A DNA stretch of 64,000 bases from Bacillus sp. RAR_GA_16 (GCF_020165985.1 NZ_JAIUKZ010000015.1:558001-622000), one strand, 5' to 3'. Counted from the first letter of the stretch, positions 51,805 to 63,043 are shown. Numbers and translations: made by a program. Notes: generated from the sequence alone by a model not told the origin.

Positions 51805-52400
51805 TACGCATCGTACTTGCAGAAGATCAACGTATGCTTCTTGGAGCGCTTGGCTCCCTACTCGATCTAGAAGAAGGAATGGAAGTTGTCGGTCAGGCAA
51901 CAAATGGTGAAGAAGCGATCTCGTTAGTGAAAGAATTGAAACCTGATATTTGTATTATGGATATCGAAATGCCGCTTAAAAGCGGACTGGATGCTGCTGA
52001 AGAATTAAGTAATGAATCGTGCAAAATCATCATTCTTACCACTTTTGCACGCGCTGGTTATTTTGAACGAGCTCGGAAAGCCGGCGTTAGCGGTTATCTT
52101 CTAAAAGACAGCCCGAGTGATGAACTGGCTAGCTCCATTAAAAAAATTATGGAAGGGCAGCGAATTTTTGCTCCTGAACTGGTCGATCTCGCTTTCGGCA
52201 ATGAAAACCCCCTAACTGAACGGGAAAAGCAGGTCATTCAACTGATGGCCGACGGTAAGAATACGAAAGATATCTCAAGTGAACTTTACATCACCCCTGG
52301 AACGGTTCGTAATTACATTTCAGTCATTCTCGATAAATTAGAAGTTACAAACCGAATCGAAGCGATCTCGCGCTTTAAAGAAAAGGGCTGGTTCAAATAG
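51801..52400 (+). CDS. desR: Response regulator DesR (NarL/LuxR type)
   Basis: 199 residues: receiver domain with Asp54 (IMDIEMPLKSG), then a LuxR-type helix-turn-helix (LTEREKQVIQLMADGKNTKDISSELYI and GTVRNYISVILDKL, residues about 137-180). Phosphorylated by DesK, it activates des. The GTG start overlaps the desK stop by 4 nt, and its stop lies in the loop of a terminator hairpin. Confidence 0.93.
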   Translation: MIRIVLAEDQRMLLGALGSLLDLEEGMEVVGQATNGEEAISLVKELKPDICIMDIEMPLKSGLDAAEELSNESCKIIILTTFARAGYFERARKAGVSGYLLKDSPSDELASSIKKIMEGQRIFAPELVDLAFGNENPLTEREKQVIQLMADGKNTKDISSELYITPGTVRNYISVILDKLEVTNRIEAISRFKEKGWFK

Positions 52401-52416
52401 TGAACCAGTCCTTTTT
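52385..52416 (+). terminator. Terminator of desKR
   Basis: CTGGTTCA (52388-52395) pairs with TGAACCAG (52401-52408), extended by GGG/TCC; five T follow. The desR stop codon is in the loop. Confidence 0.85.
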
Positions 52417-53305
52417 AAAAATACTTCTTTATGCTCGAAACAAATTCTTTTCTAATTCGATTCGCTTGTCCTTCGCGATGACGAACAAGGGCAAGGTACA
52501 CATTTTCATGATCCCCTTCTTCAATCTCTACTACAACAATATCCCGCTCTCTTAATTGCATGTTCCCAAACGAATAATCAATTCCTAGGGTAATGGCGAT
52601 TCCTCGCTTTACCGCACTTTTTATCGCATCCGTATTGTTTGTCGTAAACAAAACATCCGGGGAACCATACTTCGATAGCGTTTCTGAAACATACTGCTCA
52701 ATATATGCATCATCATAAAGAACGATCGTCTCATGAATAAGATCCTCTGGTCTTATCGTCTTTTTTTTAGCTAGTGGAGATTCCTTTCTCACTCCTACGA
52801 CCATCTTTCCTTCTCTTACTTTCTCAAAAGCAAGCATGTGATGTTTATTGATAAGGCGATCCGAAATAAGAATAAGACCCAAATCAAGCTGTTTTTGATA
52901 CACTTCTTCGATGATTTTAACTGGCCCATTTTCATAAATGTCAAGCTTCACATCAGGATACGCTTTTTTAAAACGTGATACCACGTCGACTAATAGGTGA
53001 ATCGGTCCTGGAATTGTTGCAATCTTGAGTTCACCGCTTAGCATATCCAATTGACAGTTTACTTCATCTCTTAATTCTTCCACCTTTACTAACACTTCTC
53101 TCGCCTTCCCTACAATGTACTCTCCTTGAGAAGTAAGTGCCGCACCGGCTCGATTTCGCACAAATAGTTTCAAACCGATTTCGTTCTCTAATTTACTAAT
53201 CGATTGGCTAATAGCTGATAAGCTGATGTGTAGCTCCTCTGCAGCCTTTGAGAGTGATCCCGCGTTTGCCACTGTCACAATGTACTCCATTTGTTCGATG
53301 TTCAT
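52415..53305 (-). CDS. LysR family transcriptional regulator
   Basis: 296 residues: N-terminal LysR helix-turn-helix (GSLSKAAEELHISLSAISQSI, residues about 17-37) and substrate-binding domain (ELKIATIPGPIHLLVDVVSRFKKAYPDVKLDI and later). Family-typical length. AAGGAAG precedes the ATG at 53305; the frame runs to 53326 without a better start. Divergent from the SDR gene, its probable target. Confidence 0.9.
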   Translation of the reverse strand: MNIEQMEYIVTVANAGSLSKAAEELHISLSAISQSISKLENEIGLKLFVRNRAGAALTSQGEYIVGKAREVLVKVEELRDEVNCQLDMLSGELKIATIPGPIHLLVDVVSRFKKAYPDVKLDIYENGPVKIIEEVYQKQLDLGLILISDRLINKHHMLAFEKVREGKMVVGVRKESPLAKKKTIRPEDLIHETIVLYDDAYIEQYVSETLSKYGSPDVLFTTNNTDAIKSAVKRGIAITLGIDYSFGNMQLRERDIVVVEIEEGDHENVYLALVRHREGQANRIRKEFVSSIKKYF

Positions 53306-53325
53306 TTGTCCCACTTCCTTAAGCA

Positions 53326-53341
53326 TTGCTTAATTAAGTAT
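53326..53341. promoter_or_regulatory. Palindrome between lysR-type and SDR genes
   Basis: CTTAATTAAG (53329-53338) within TTGCTTAATTAAGTATAA, a plausible LysR-type box in the divergent promoter region. Confidence 0.4.
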
Positions 53342-53420
53342 AACGATCTTTAAATATTTATTAAACATAAACGATGATACACTAATGCCAAGAAATACTT
53401 TTATGGAGGGGTCGTTTAAA

Positions 53421-54170
53421 ATGAATCAAAATAGAGTAGTAGTCATTACGGGTGGCGCAAGCGGCATCGGAAGACAAACTTGTTTAAAGTTCGCACGTAA
53501 AGGAGATCACGTTGTCGTTGCTGATTACGATGAGGTAAAAGGTATGGAGACAGTTGAATTAATCGAAGCAGAGGGTGGCAAGGCTATTTTCGTTAAGACA
53601 GATGTTTCGCACTATGAAGATGTCGAAGCCCTTATTGAAAAAACCGTTGAACAGTTTGGCACCATTGACGTCATGTTTAATAACGCTGGCATCGGTCGTC
53701 CTACCCCACTTCCTGAATTTAATTTAGAGGATTATCATAAAGTGATTGACATTAACCAGCATGGGGTCGCTTATGGCATTATGGCTGCCGCTAAGAAAAT
53801 GAAAGAATTGAATGTGAAGGGCGTTATCATTAACACAACTTCTGTCTTTGGGGTCCTTGCCTCGCCTGCCACGTTCGCTTACCATGCAACAAAAGGCGCA
53901 GTCAATATGATGACGAAATCAGCTGCTCTTGATTTAGCACCATATGGCATTCGCGTAGTGGGTGTCGCACCAGGGGTTGTCGATACTCCAATTGTTCAAG
54001 GCTATCGTGACAAAGGCTTAATTGATGGGATGAAAGCAAAAGTAATGGGCAATAAACTAACTGATCCGGAACAACTAGCTGACGCTGTCTACCTTCTTTC
54101 GTTAGAAGAAGCTAGTGCGATTAACGGCAGTGTCGTCATGGCTGATGAAGGATACGCTTCATTTAAATAG
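53421..54170 (+). CDS. SDR family oxidoreductase
   Basis: 249 residues, classical short-chain dehydrogenase: TGGASGIGRQ (NAD-binding), NNAGIG, catalytic Ser in INTTSVFG, and YHATKGA (Tyr-x3-Lys), then the VAPGVVDTP loop. Substrate unknown; glucose-1-dehydrogenase or 3-oxoacyl reductase annotations would be guesses. The ATG at 53421 follows GGAGGGG; an upstream ATG at 53394-region frame is not favoured. Confidence 0.9.
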   Translation: MNQNRVVVITGGASGIGRQTCLKFARKGDHVVVADYDEVKGMETVELIEAEGGKAIFVKTDVSHYEDVEALIEKTVEQFGTIDVMFNNAGIGRPTPLPEFNLEDYHKVIDINQHGVAYGIMAAAKKMKELNVKGVIINTTSVFGVLASPATFAYHATKGAVNMMTKSAALDLAPYGIRVVGVAPGVVDTPIVQGYRDKGLIDGMKAKVMGNKLTDPEQLADAVYLLSLEEASAINGSVVMADEGYASFK

Positions 54171-54267
54171 TGCTAACAAAACCCTGCTTTTCTTGAGCTG
54201 GGTTTTCTTTACATTCAAGATGTTTCAATCCGTTCACCTATCTTTTCTTCGAACTAGTCCAACACCT

Positions 54268-54297
54268 ACGCATCATCTCGATCTCCTTCATACACTA
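54268..54297 (+). promoter_or_regulatory. Sigma-K-type promoter, copy 1
   Basis: -10 CATACACTA (54289-54297) fits CATAnnnTA; an AC at 54268-54269 could be the -35, although the spacer is slightly long. Confidence 0.5.
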
Positions 54298-54326
54298 AAG
54301 AAGAACCAGTGAAAGGAGATGATTTC

Positions 54327-54494
54327 ATGAGTTATGGTTACGGATGTGGAAACCAGGTTGGTGGCGCTGGATACGGCGGTTGCGGAAACCAGGTTGGTGG
54401 CGCTCGTTACGGGAATGGCTTTGCGCTAATCGTTGTATTGTTCATTCTTCTTATCATCGTTGGCGCTGCTTTCGTTAATGGAAAGGATTGCTAA
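54327..54494 (+). CDS. YjcZ family sporulation protein, copy 1
   Basis: 55 residues: [14 protein letters not shown], its near repeat [13 protein letters not shown], then a hydrophobic helix ([19 protein letters not shown]) ending NGKDC. YjcZ-type proteins are short Gly/Tyr/Cys-rich peptides with a C-terminal membrane helix, made in sporulation. AAAGGAG precedes the ATG by 8 nt; the extended frame from 54309 is not used. A terminator follows. Confidence 0.85.
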   Translation: MSYGYGCGNQVGGAGYGGCGNQVGGARYGNGFALIVVLFILLIIVGAAFVNGKDC

Positions 54495-54505
54495 TCTATT
54501 ATGAA

Positions 54506-54536
54506 AACCACCGGGGAGATTCCCTGGTGGTTTTTT
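54506..54536 (+). terminator. Terminator of yjcZ copy 1
   Basis: AACCACCGGGGA-GAT-TCCCTGGTGGTT and six T. Confidence 0.9.
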
Positions 54537-54648
54537 ACTCTATAAAGAAACCACCCTTGCACTAACAAGACCGAACCTCACCTCCATCTGTCATACGGTA
54601 GTTTTACTCAAATTTAATTAACTTGTATTTAACTAGTCCAATACCTAA

Positions 54649-54676
54649 ACAACAACTCCTCCTCCTTCATACACTA
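54649..54676 (+). promoter_or_regulatory. Sigma-K-type promoter, copy 2
   Basis: AC (54649-54650), 17 nt, CATACACTA (54668-54676): good match to AC-N17-CATAnnnTA. Confidence 0.6.
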
Positions 54677-54704
54677 AAGAAGTACCAATAAAGGAGATGA
54701 TTTC

Positions 54705-54872
54705 ATGAGTTATGGTTACGGATGTGGAAACCAGGTTGGTGGCGCTGGATATGGCGGTTGCGGAAACCAGGTTGGCGGCGCTCGTTACGGGAATGGCTTT
54801 GCATTGATCGTTGTATTGTTCATTCTTCTTATTATCATTGGCGCAGCTTTCGTTAACGGAAAAGATTGCTAA
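54705..54872 (+). CDS. YjcZ family sporulation protein, copy 2
   Basis: 55 residues, differing from copy 1 at a single residue (Ile for Val in the membrane helix, LIIIGAAF). Same internal GCGNQVGGA repeat, same AAAGGAG ribosome site, same type of terminator. A recent tandem duplicate under its own sigma-K-like promoter. Confidence 0.85.
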   Translation: MSYGYGCGNQVGGAGYGGCGNQVGGARYGNGFALIVVLFILLIIIGAAFVNGKDC

Positions 54873-54882
54873 TGATCATGGT

Positions 54883-54914
54883 AACCACCGGGGAGATTCC
54901 CTGGTGGTTGTTTT
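54883..54914 (+). terminator. Terminator of yjcZ copy 2
   Basis: AACCACCGGGGA-GAT-TCCCTGGTGGTT and a T-rich tail. Confidence 0.9.
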
Positions 54915-54969
54915 AATGTTCCCTTCCTTTTTTTAATGATTGATGAGGTGAATGAACATTTTTTGTAAT

Positions 54970-55001
54970 AAAATAACAAAACCCCTTGCGTGGACAAGGG
55001 G
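54970..55001 (-). terminator. Terminator of the NAD-binding protein gene
   Basis: CCCCTTG / CAAGGGG stem with a 6-nt loop, followed by TTTTGTTATTTT on the minus strand. Confidence 0.8.
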
Positions 55002-55044
55002 CTCTGTTTGATGCAATCTTGCTTCTTTGGAAATCAGGTATGCC

Positions 55045-55695
55045 TTAGAGTGATTTGATTCCTTCTTTAATTGGCGTTGTTCCTGTTACAACCTGAAACT
55101 CCTTACCAATCGTGTCCTCATTTTCTAACGTCGCTACAATAACACTTGCCACATCTTCTCGAGGAATTTCATTTCTGTCTACTCTAGTTGCCGCATTAAT
55201 TTTGCCGATTCCCTGGTCATTTGTTAATGCACCTGGGTGAATAATCGTATAGTCTAAATCCGTTGCTCGCAACCACTCGTCCGCATAATGTTTCGCTGCT
55301 ACATAAGGTGCAAACGATGAGGAAGCAGACTGAATTGCTTCTCGCGTTGTGTCGTAAGAACTTATCATAACAAATCGTTTCACACCAGCTTCTTTCGCTG
55401 CTTCAATCGTTTTGACAGCTCCATCTAGGTCAACTAGCATGGTTTTATCAGCACCAGTATTCGGACCAGAACCTGCTGTAAAGACAATCGCATCCACGCC
55501 TTCAGCAGCTTTCGCAATCGCATCCACGCCTTCTTCTAAATCAACAACAGCCGTTTCCGCGCCTAAATCCTTAAAGTAAGAAGCTTGTTCTTCTTTACGA
55601 ATCATTACTTTCGCTTCTAGATCGTTATGCTCTTTAATAAAGGAAGTTAAATGCTTCCCAATCTGACCATTTGCTCCAACAATCAATACTTTCAT
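55045..55695 (-). CDS. NAD(P)-binding protein (YhfK-like atypical SDR)
   Basis: 216 residues. VLIVGANGQIGKHLTSF is the NAD(P)-binding glycine loop, VFTAGSG and VKRFVMISS follow, and TIIHPGALTNDQG ends the core. It is the atypical SDR group related to B. subtilis YhfK and to flavin-reductase-like proteins; the substrate is unknown. A short internal repeat (EGVDAIAKAAEGVDAI) occurs near 55-70. The ATG follows AAGGGTGC. Confidence 0.85.
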   Translation of the reverse strand: MKVLIVGANGQIGKHLTSFIKEHNDLEAKVMIRKEEQASYFKDLGAETAVVDLEEGVDAIAKAAEGVDAIVFTAGSGPNTGADKTMLVDLDGAVKTIEAAKEAGVKRFVMISSYDTTREAIQSASSSFAPYVAAKHYADEWLRATDLDYTIIHPGALTNDQGIGKINAATRVDRNEIPREDVASVIVATLENEDTIGKEFQVVTGTTPIKEGIKSL

Positions 55696-55813
55696 TCTCT
55701 ATGCACCCTTTCTACGTATATTCTCCTATTCAATAACTGAAGTTTTAATTTTGTTTACTTACGTCTTATACCCGTTATGAAGTGTGATAAAGCATGAAAA
55801 TAGGCTAGTACTT

Positions 55814-57118
55814 TTATTGATTGGAGCGTTTTAAAATGCTCTTGAAGTGTGAGAACGTATCAAAACTAGCTTTTCCATGATAAGCTCCCATACCGCTATT
55901 CCCTACCCCGCCAAACGGAAGATAGTGAGAAGTCATATGATTGATCGTATCGTTGATTGCTCCACCACCAAATGAAATCGTATTTAATACCTCGTTTTGT
56001 ACCTGTTCATGATCAGAGAAAAGATAGAGTGCTAGTGGTTTCGGGCGCTCTACGACTGCATCAATCGCTTCTGAAATTTCGTCATAAACGAGCACAGGTA
56101 GAATAGGTCCAAAGATTTCATCTTGCATCACAGGATCTTCCCATGAAATTTGATCTAAGATGGTTGGTTCAATGAATAAGCGTGATTTGTCAGCATGACC
56201 TCCAGCTACTACCTCGCCATTACTTAAAAATGCGTTTAATCGATCAAAATGACGTTCACTTACCACATGTGGGAAATCAAGGTTTTCTGAAACGTTCTCT
56301 CCATATGTGTTGGTGATCACTTCTTTCATCTTTCGAATCAGTTGGTCTTTCACTTTTCGATGAACCAGAAGATAATCTGGTGCTACACATGTTTGACCTG
56401 CATTCGCAAATTTACCTCGGGCAATACGTGCTGCTGTTTCATCAAGATCAGCATCTTCGTGCACAATCGCAGGACTTTTCCCACCTAACTCAAGTGTCAC
56501 TGGTGTTAGATTTTTCGCGGCTGCTCCTGCAACAATTTTTCCAACGCCAGTACTACCAGTAAAGAAGATATAATCAAAATTCTCTTTGAGAAGAGCTGTG
56601 CTTGTTTCTACTTCTCCTTCAACCACCCGCAAATACTCTTCAGGAAAATTCTCGTTAATCATTTTAGCTAAAAGACGAGAAGTACGAGGAGTTAACTCTG
56701 ATGGTTTTAAAACAGCACTGTTTCCAGCCGCAATTGCTCCCGCTAGCGGTGAAACGGCAAGTTGTACTGGATAGTTCCACGGTGCGATGATTAGAGCTGA
56801 TCCGTATGGTTCAGGAATAATGAAGCTTGTAGCACCAGCATGAGTAGAAGGTGTTTCCACTTCTTTAGAAGCTGACCAGGAAGATAAATGCTCAATCATA
56901 AAGTTAATTTCACCAACAACAAGACCAATCTCCGCACGCTTCGTTTCTGTTTCAGGTTTGTTTAAATCTCCTTTAAGAGCATCAATAATGTCTTGTTCAT
57001 GAGACGTCATAAGATCTCTCAATTTTGTTAGTGTATCAATTCGAAATGACACATCTTTCGTTTTCCCGTTTCGGAAATATGACTTTTGTTTTTCTATAAG
57101 TTCTTGATAATTTTCCAT
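55814..57118 (-). CDS. Aldehyde dehydrogenase family protein (class 3 type)
   Basis: 434 residues. PWNYPVQLAVSPLAGAIAAGN is the NAD region, TLELGGKSPAIV carries the general-base Glu (near 201), and NAGQTCVAPDYLLV the catalytic Cys (near 235). The short form without a long N-terminus resembles B. subtilis YwdH and fatty-aldehyde dehydrogenases. It oxidises an aldehyde, perhaps from lipids. The ATG follows AAAGGAG by 6-7 nt. Confidence 0.9.
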   Translation of the reverse strand: MENYQELIEKQKSYFRNGKTKDVSFRIDTLTKLRDLMTSHEQDIIDALKGDLNKPETETKRAEIGLVVGEINFMIEHLSSWSASKEVETPSTHAGATSFIIPEPYGSALIIAPWNYPVQLAVSPLAGAIAAGNSAVLKPSELTPRTSRLLAKMINENFPEEYLRVVEGEVETSTALLKENFDYIFFTGSTGVGKIVAGAAAKNLTPVTLELGGKSPAIVHEDADLDETAARIARGKFANAGQTCVAPDYLLVHRKVKDQLIRKMKEVITNTYGENVSENLDFPHVVSERHFDRLNAFLSNGEVVAGGHADKSRLFIEPTILDQISWEDPVMQDEIFGPILPVLVYDEISEAIDAVVERPKPLALYLFSDHEQVQNEVLNTISFGGGAINDTINHMTSHYLPFGGVGNSGMGAYHGKASFDTFSHFKSILKRSNQ

Positions 57119-57360
57119 TTAAATTCTCCTTTGATTTGTTTAAACATTTCAAAATATAATTCATCGCTTGGAAGCGGAATGATGAATTCAAAGATACGCC
57201 TCTAACCAAAGTTAATCAATTGATTTGCATTGTAAAGGTTTTCCACTCAAAGAATAAACGGAACGACGCATTACTTTTTTCCATTTTATAAACCCTTACC
57301 CTTTTTCATCTGAATTCTAGTAAAATGGTAAGGAAACTAGCTAAGAGAGGAAAATCACCT

Positions 57361-58185
57361 ATGACTTATAAAATGATTGTATTAGACTTAGACGATACAT
57401 TGCTCAATGCTAATCAAATGATTTCTACTCGAAATAAAGAAGCACTCATGCAAGCACAACAAGCAGGAAAAAAAGTGGTGCTTGCCTCTGGCCGCCCAAC
57501 ATTCGGAATGGTCTCCTATGCCGAGGAACTTCATCTCGCAGACTATGAGAGTTATATTCTCTCTTTTAACGGCGGAAAAATTATTCATTGTCAATCGAAA
57601 AAAGACTTCTTCAGTCAGACATTGTCCGTCGAGGCTGTGCAAAAACTTCATGAAATCAGCCTAAAAGAGAATGTGTACATTCACACGTACGTAGGAGATG
57701 AAATTATTACCTCAGAAGAGAATCCCTACACAACGATTGAATCTGAACTGACAGGTCTACCAATCACTGTCGTCGATTCGTTTATCGATCATGTGACGGA
57801 ACCAGTTGTTAAAGTTCTGATGGTTGGTGAACCAGAACATCTTAAGAAAGTGGAAACCAAACTGCAAGCTGAGTTAGGAGAAGAATTTAGCGTGATGCGC
57901 TCCAAGCCTTATTTCCTTGAATTCACTGATAAAGGCATTACAAAAGGGACTAGCATAGAAAAGCTAATTCATGAACTTGGCATTAAACGAGAAGAAGTGA
58001 TTGCCGTTGGAGACAGTTACAATGACCAGGAAATGATTGAATTTGCAGGACTTGGCGTTGCGATGGGCAATGCGCCTGATGATATCAAAAAGATTTCTGA
58101 TTATCTCGCAGATACGAACGAAAATGACGGTGTCGCAAAAGTAGTTGAAAAGTTTCTATTAAAAGATCAGCTCGTAACAAAATAG
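57361..58185 (+). CDS. Cof-type HAD-IIB family phosphatase
   Basis: 274 residues. Motif I is LDLDDTLLNAN (Asp nucleophile), motif II VLASGRPTFG, a C2B cap follows (residues about 85-185), the conserved Lys is in TDKGITKGTSIEKL, and motif IV is VGDSYNDQEMIEFAG. Such enzymes dephosphorylate sugar phosphates and flavin-related compounds. GAGAGG precedes the ATG at 57361 by 9 nt; the frame from 57325 is not favoured. Confidence 0.9.
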   Translation: MTYKMIVLDLDDTLLNANQMISTRNKEALMQAQQAGKKVVLASGRPTFGMVSYAEELHLADYESYILSFNGGKIIHCQSKKDFFSQTLSVEAVQKLHEISLKENVYIHTYVGDEIITSEENPYTTIESELTGLPITVVDSFIDHVTEPVVKVLMVGEPEHLKKVETKLQAELGEEFSVMRSKPYFLEFTDKGITKGTSIEKLIHELGIKREEVIAVGDSYNDQEMIEFAGLGVAMGNAPDDIKKISDYLADTNENDGVAKVVEKFLLKDQLVTK

Positions 58186-58191
58186 CGTTCC

Positions 58192-58225
58192 AAAAGAGAG
58201 GCGGTTTACCACTGCCTCTCTTTTT
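58192..58225 (+). terminator. Terminator of the HAD gene
   Basis: AAAGAGAGGC / GCCTCTCTTT stem and five T. Confidence 0.85.
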
Positions 58226-58304
58226 CTATTAAACGAATGTCTCTAACTGTTTTTTGAAAGAGGTAAACCGGTTAATAAATCGAAAGTATATAGTAAGTAG
58301 GAGA

Positions 58305-58465
58305 ATGAACTGGAAGAAAAGCGCTTCTGTTGCCTGGTTGTTCGGAATCGTCTTCTAACCTACTTACCATGAACGCCAGAAGGTTATCAACTGCCCTTCT
58401 TCGTTTCCACACTAGTTGTAACCGCTCTATTCAGTCGTGTTTTGAAATTATTTTGTGAAAATTAG
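58305..58465 (+). pseudogene. Small two-helix membrane protein, degraded
   Basis: Reads MNWKKSASVAWLFGIV, then a one-base shift leads to LLTYLP, a TGA where TGG (Trp) is expected, and TPEGYQLPFFVSTLVV followed by TALFSRVLK. Joined, it gives a plausible 53-residue protein with two membrane helices. GGAG lies too close to the ATG for efficient initiation. The rest of the 58226-58559 gap holds only the katG promoter region. I do not know the intact gene. Confidence 0.55.
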
Positions 58466-58475
58466 TTCTTAACTC

Positions 58476-58504
58476 TTCCAAAATGATTATTAATTTATTA
58501 TAAT
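58476..58504 (+). promoter_or_regulatory. Candidate katG promoter
   Basis: TTCCAA (58476-58481), 17-nt spacer, TATAAT (58499-58504); the -10 lies within the PerR box. Confidence 0.5.
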
Positions 58505-58509
58505 TATAA
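58495..58509. promoter_or_regulatory. PerR box upstream of katG
   Basis: TTATTATAATTATAA matches TTATAATnATTATAA at 13 of 14 informative positions. PerR represses peroxide-defence genes until it is oxidised. Confidence 0.75.
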
Positions 58510-58556
58510 TCTAATAGGAGTTACAATTAATTTTCTTACTTTCGAAAGGAGATTGA

Positions 58557-60798
<2,242 letters not shown>

Positions 60799-60804
60799 TA
60801 AATC

Positions 60805-60857
60805 AAAAAAGCACCATCTCTTGCGCTTCTAAGCGTTTGAGGTGGTGCTTTTTTTAA
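60805..60857 (+). terminator. Terminator of katG
   Basis: AAAAAAGCACCATCTC ... GAGGTGGTGCTTTTTTT with a T tail. Confidence 0.85.
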
Positions 60858-60900
60858 GGACATCTTTCAATTCCTTACGTTTTCACACGTAAAACTTATA

Positions 60901-61212
60901 CTATTTTTCTAATGGCAAACGAGAACTGAGAATTTCACTTTTGCTTTTTAACATATAAGCATTTCTTTTACTAGAATAGTCAATAATCATATCTTCTTTG
61001 AAAAAGGATTCGTGCTTAACTCCTAAAACCACAGGCTTATAATTAGTCTCTACCAACTTCTCACCTGTCTGTGCTTCTTTGGAAGGCAAAGCTTTAAATG
61101 TAATCCAATCCGCACCAATGCTACATCCACCTAAACTAGGATTCAGCTGAAAAGCTACGTCATCCTCTGTACTTAACTGTTCAATTGCAGCGTCCGTAAA
61201 CGTAATAGTCAA
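60901..61212 (-). CDS. HesB/IscA-like iron-sulfur biosynthesis family protein (YqkB-like)
   Basis: 103 residues with the Fe-S_biosyn fold: ITFTDAAIEQL at the start, GGCSIGADW near 28, and VVLGVKHESFFKEDMIIDYS. Only one of the three cysteines of IscA is in place (GGCS), and the C-terminal CGC is absent, as in the B. subtilis YqkB/YneR group, whose role is unclear. The ATG follows AAAGGAG by 8 nt. Confidence 0.75.
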   Translation of the reverse strand: MTITFTDAAIEQLSTEDDVAFQLNPSLGGCSIGADWITFKALPSKEAQTGEKLVETNYKPVVLGVKHESFFKEDMIIDYSSKRNAYMLKSKSEILSSRLPLEK

Positions 61213-61387
61213 GAATCCTCACTCCTTTAAGAATACGATAATGCTTCACGCCTAAACCATATCACACCGCTATTTCCGATTCAATTTAATTGCACTCTAT
61301 TCGATTGCACAAAATACAATTTAAACAATCATAACTAATATAGAGATTAATCTTCCTATCAACCAAACACCTTATTGAAAGTAAGTA

Positions 61388-61423
61388 AAGTCCCACCTTA
61401 ACTCTGGAGTTAAGGTGGGACTT
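61388..61423. terminator. Terminator of rlmD
   Basis: AAGTCCCACCTTAACTC / AGTTAAGGTGGGACTT, 16-bp perfect stem with a 3-4 nt loop. Confidence 0.88.
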
Positions 61424-61434
61424 AGGGAAGTTTA

Positions 61435-62802
61435 TTATCGTTCTAGTACGGCTACGCACTCCACGTGCGTCGTATGCGGGAACATATCAACCGGCTGAAC
61501 TTCCTTCGTTTCAAATCCACCATCTTCTAAGATCCGTAGATCCCGAGCTAGTGTTGCCGGGTTACATGATACATAGACGACTTTCTCTGGCTTCATATCA
61601 ATAATTGTTTGAAGAAGCGCTTCGTCACACCCTTTTCGTGGTGGGTCAACAACGATCACATCAGGCTTGATGCCCTGCTCTTTCCAGGCTGGGATGACGT
61701 TCTCTGCTTCACCAACGGCAAATTCTGCGTTTGTGATGCCGTTTAGCTCTGCATTTCGCTTCGCATCTTCAATCGCTTCTGGCACGATTTCAACGCCGTA
61801 CACCTGCTTCGCTTTTTTCGCGAGGAAAAGAGAGATCGTTCCGATACCGCAATAAGCGTCAATGACCGTCTCGTTCCCAGTGAGTCCAGCGTATTCAAGC
61901 GCCTGATCGTAAAGCACCTTTGTTTGATCCGGGTTCACCTGATAGAACGAGCGAGCTGAGATGGCGAATTTAATGTCACCGATCGTATCGTAAATGTATG
62001 GTGATCCCCATAGGACACGCGTTTCGTCACCAAAGATCACGTTTGTGCGCTTTGGATTCACGTTCTGTACGATCGACTTCACTTTCGGAAGTTGCTCTGT
62101 GATCTCTTTAATGATGTTCTTGCGATTCGGTAAGTCTTTGTTTTTTGTTACGATAACCACCATGATGTCGTCCGTTTGCTTCCCGTATTTTGCAACAACG
62201 TGCCTGAGCGTTCCGCGATGTGACCGCTCGTCGTAAGCACGGATGCCGTATTTTTCAGCGATCTCTTTCACAACGCGAAGAACTTCATCGTTCTCCTGCT
62301 CCTGAATCAGGCACTGATCCATATCGATAATCTGGTGACTCCGTTGCTGGTAGAAGCCTGCAACGATTTTCCCGTTCTGTTCGCCTACTGGAACCTGCGC
62401 TTTGTTGCGGTAGCGCCATGGGTCTTCCATACCAAGCACAGGATGAACGGGTACGTCGATCTTCGCAATGCGCTCCATGACGTCTTGAACCTGCTTGTGC
62501 TTGAATCTTAGCTGACTATCATACGTAATATGCTGGGTCTGACAACCTCCACACTGATAGAAGATTGGGCATGGCGGCGTGTTACGGTCTTCGCTCTCCA
62601 CTTTGACATCAAGCAGCTTACCGAAGCCGTAGCCTTTCTTCGTCTTGATCACTTTTACGTTCGCGGTTTCACCCGGAATGCCATATGGGACGAAAAGCGT
62701 GTATCCATCTATTTTCGCGACGCCTGCCCCGTCATGGGAAAGGTCTCTGAACTCTACTTCGACTACGTCATTCTTTTTTACAGGTACTTCTTGATTACTC
62801 AT
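61435..62802 (-). CDS. rlmD: 23S rRNA (uracil-C5)-methyltransferase RlmD/RlmCD
   Basis: 455 residues: TRAM domain (about 8-66; [26 protein letters not shown]), an iron-sulfur Cys set ([14 protein letters not shown], near 78-90), and the SAM methyltransferase domain ([20 protein letters not shown] near 310, [14 protein letters not shown] near 380, and [13 protein letters not shown] with the catalytic Cys near 410). In B. subtilis one such enzyme (RlmCD, YefA) methylates U747 and U1939. Next to dgkB, as in many Bacillus. Confidence 0.93.
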   Translation of the reverse strand: MSNQEVPVKKNDVVEVEFRDLSHDGAGVAKIDGYTLFVPYGIPGETANVKVIKTKKGYGFGKLLDVKVESEDRNTPPCPIFYQCGGCQTQHITYDSQLRFKHKQVQDVMERIAKIDVPVHPVLGMEDPWRYRNKAQVPVGEQNGKIVAGFYQQRSHQIIDMDQCLIQEQENDEVLRVVKEIAEKYGIRAYDERSHRGTLRHVVAKYGKQTDDIMVVIVTKNKDLPNRKNIIKEITEQLPKVKSIVQNVNPKRTNVIFGDETRVLWGSPYIYDTIGDIKFAISARSFYQVNPDQTKVLYDQALEYAGLTGNETVIDAYCGIGTISLFLAKKAKQVYGVEIVPEAIEDAKRNAELNGITNAEFAVGEAENVIPAWKEQGIKPDVIVVDPPRKGCDEALLQTIIDMKPEKVVYVSCNPATLARDLRILEDGGFETKEVQPVDMFPHTTHVECVAVLER

Positions 62803-62922
62803 TAGGTTTCCGTCCTTTTCCGGTCGATTTCATGTACAAAAATTGTACCACAGTGTGGCCAGATCGCGAAATGGAAGAGCGCGGTGCTTTTTGCATGTGA
62901 GGCGAGCTCGATTTCGTGGTTT

Positions 62923-62973
62923 ATTGGCCAAAATGGAATGATATTGGCTAAACTCACGATATATTGGCCAAAA
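62923..62973. repeat. Three ATTGGCCAAA units at exactly 20-bp period
   Basis: ATTGGCCAAAA (62923), ATTGGCTAAA (62943) and ATTGGCCAAAA (62963), each a TTGGCCAA-type palindrome, in phase on two helical turns, between dgkB and rlmD. Confidence 0.7.
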
Positions 62974-63015
62974 CCGAATTTACAACCTGCTTCCCTTCAT
63001 CCACATAGAACAACA

Positions 63016-63043
63016 GAAAAAGCCAGAGCTCATCGTCTCTGAC
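63016..63043 (-). terminator. Terminator of dgkB
   Basis: Minus strand GTCAGAG / CTCTGGC stem with an 8-nt loop, then five T. Confidence 0.7.

Larger units (their letters stand above)
54252..54914 (+). repeat. Tandem duplication carrying two yjcZ-type genes
   Basis: Unit 1 (about 54252-54536) and unit 2 (about 54631-54914) match from the AACTAGTCC promoter region through gene and terminator, 378-379 bp apart. Coding parts are almost identical; upstream parts differ more. Confidence 0.85.

Noticed and set aside
12708-58465. UGA read as tryptophan in this organism
   Set aside because: Two Trp-like positions are UGA, but UGA is a normal stop in intact genes here (for example desK, and the small gene at 41248).
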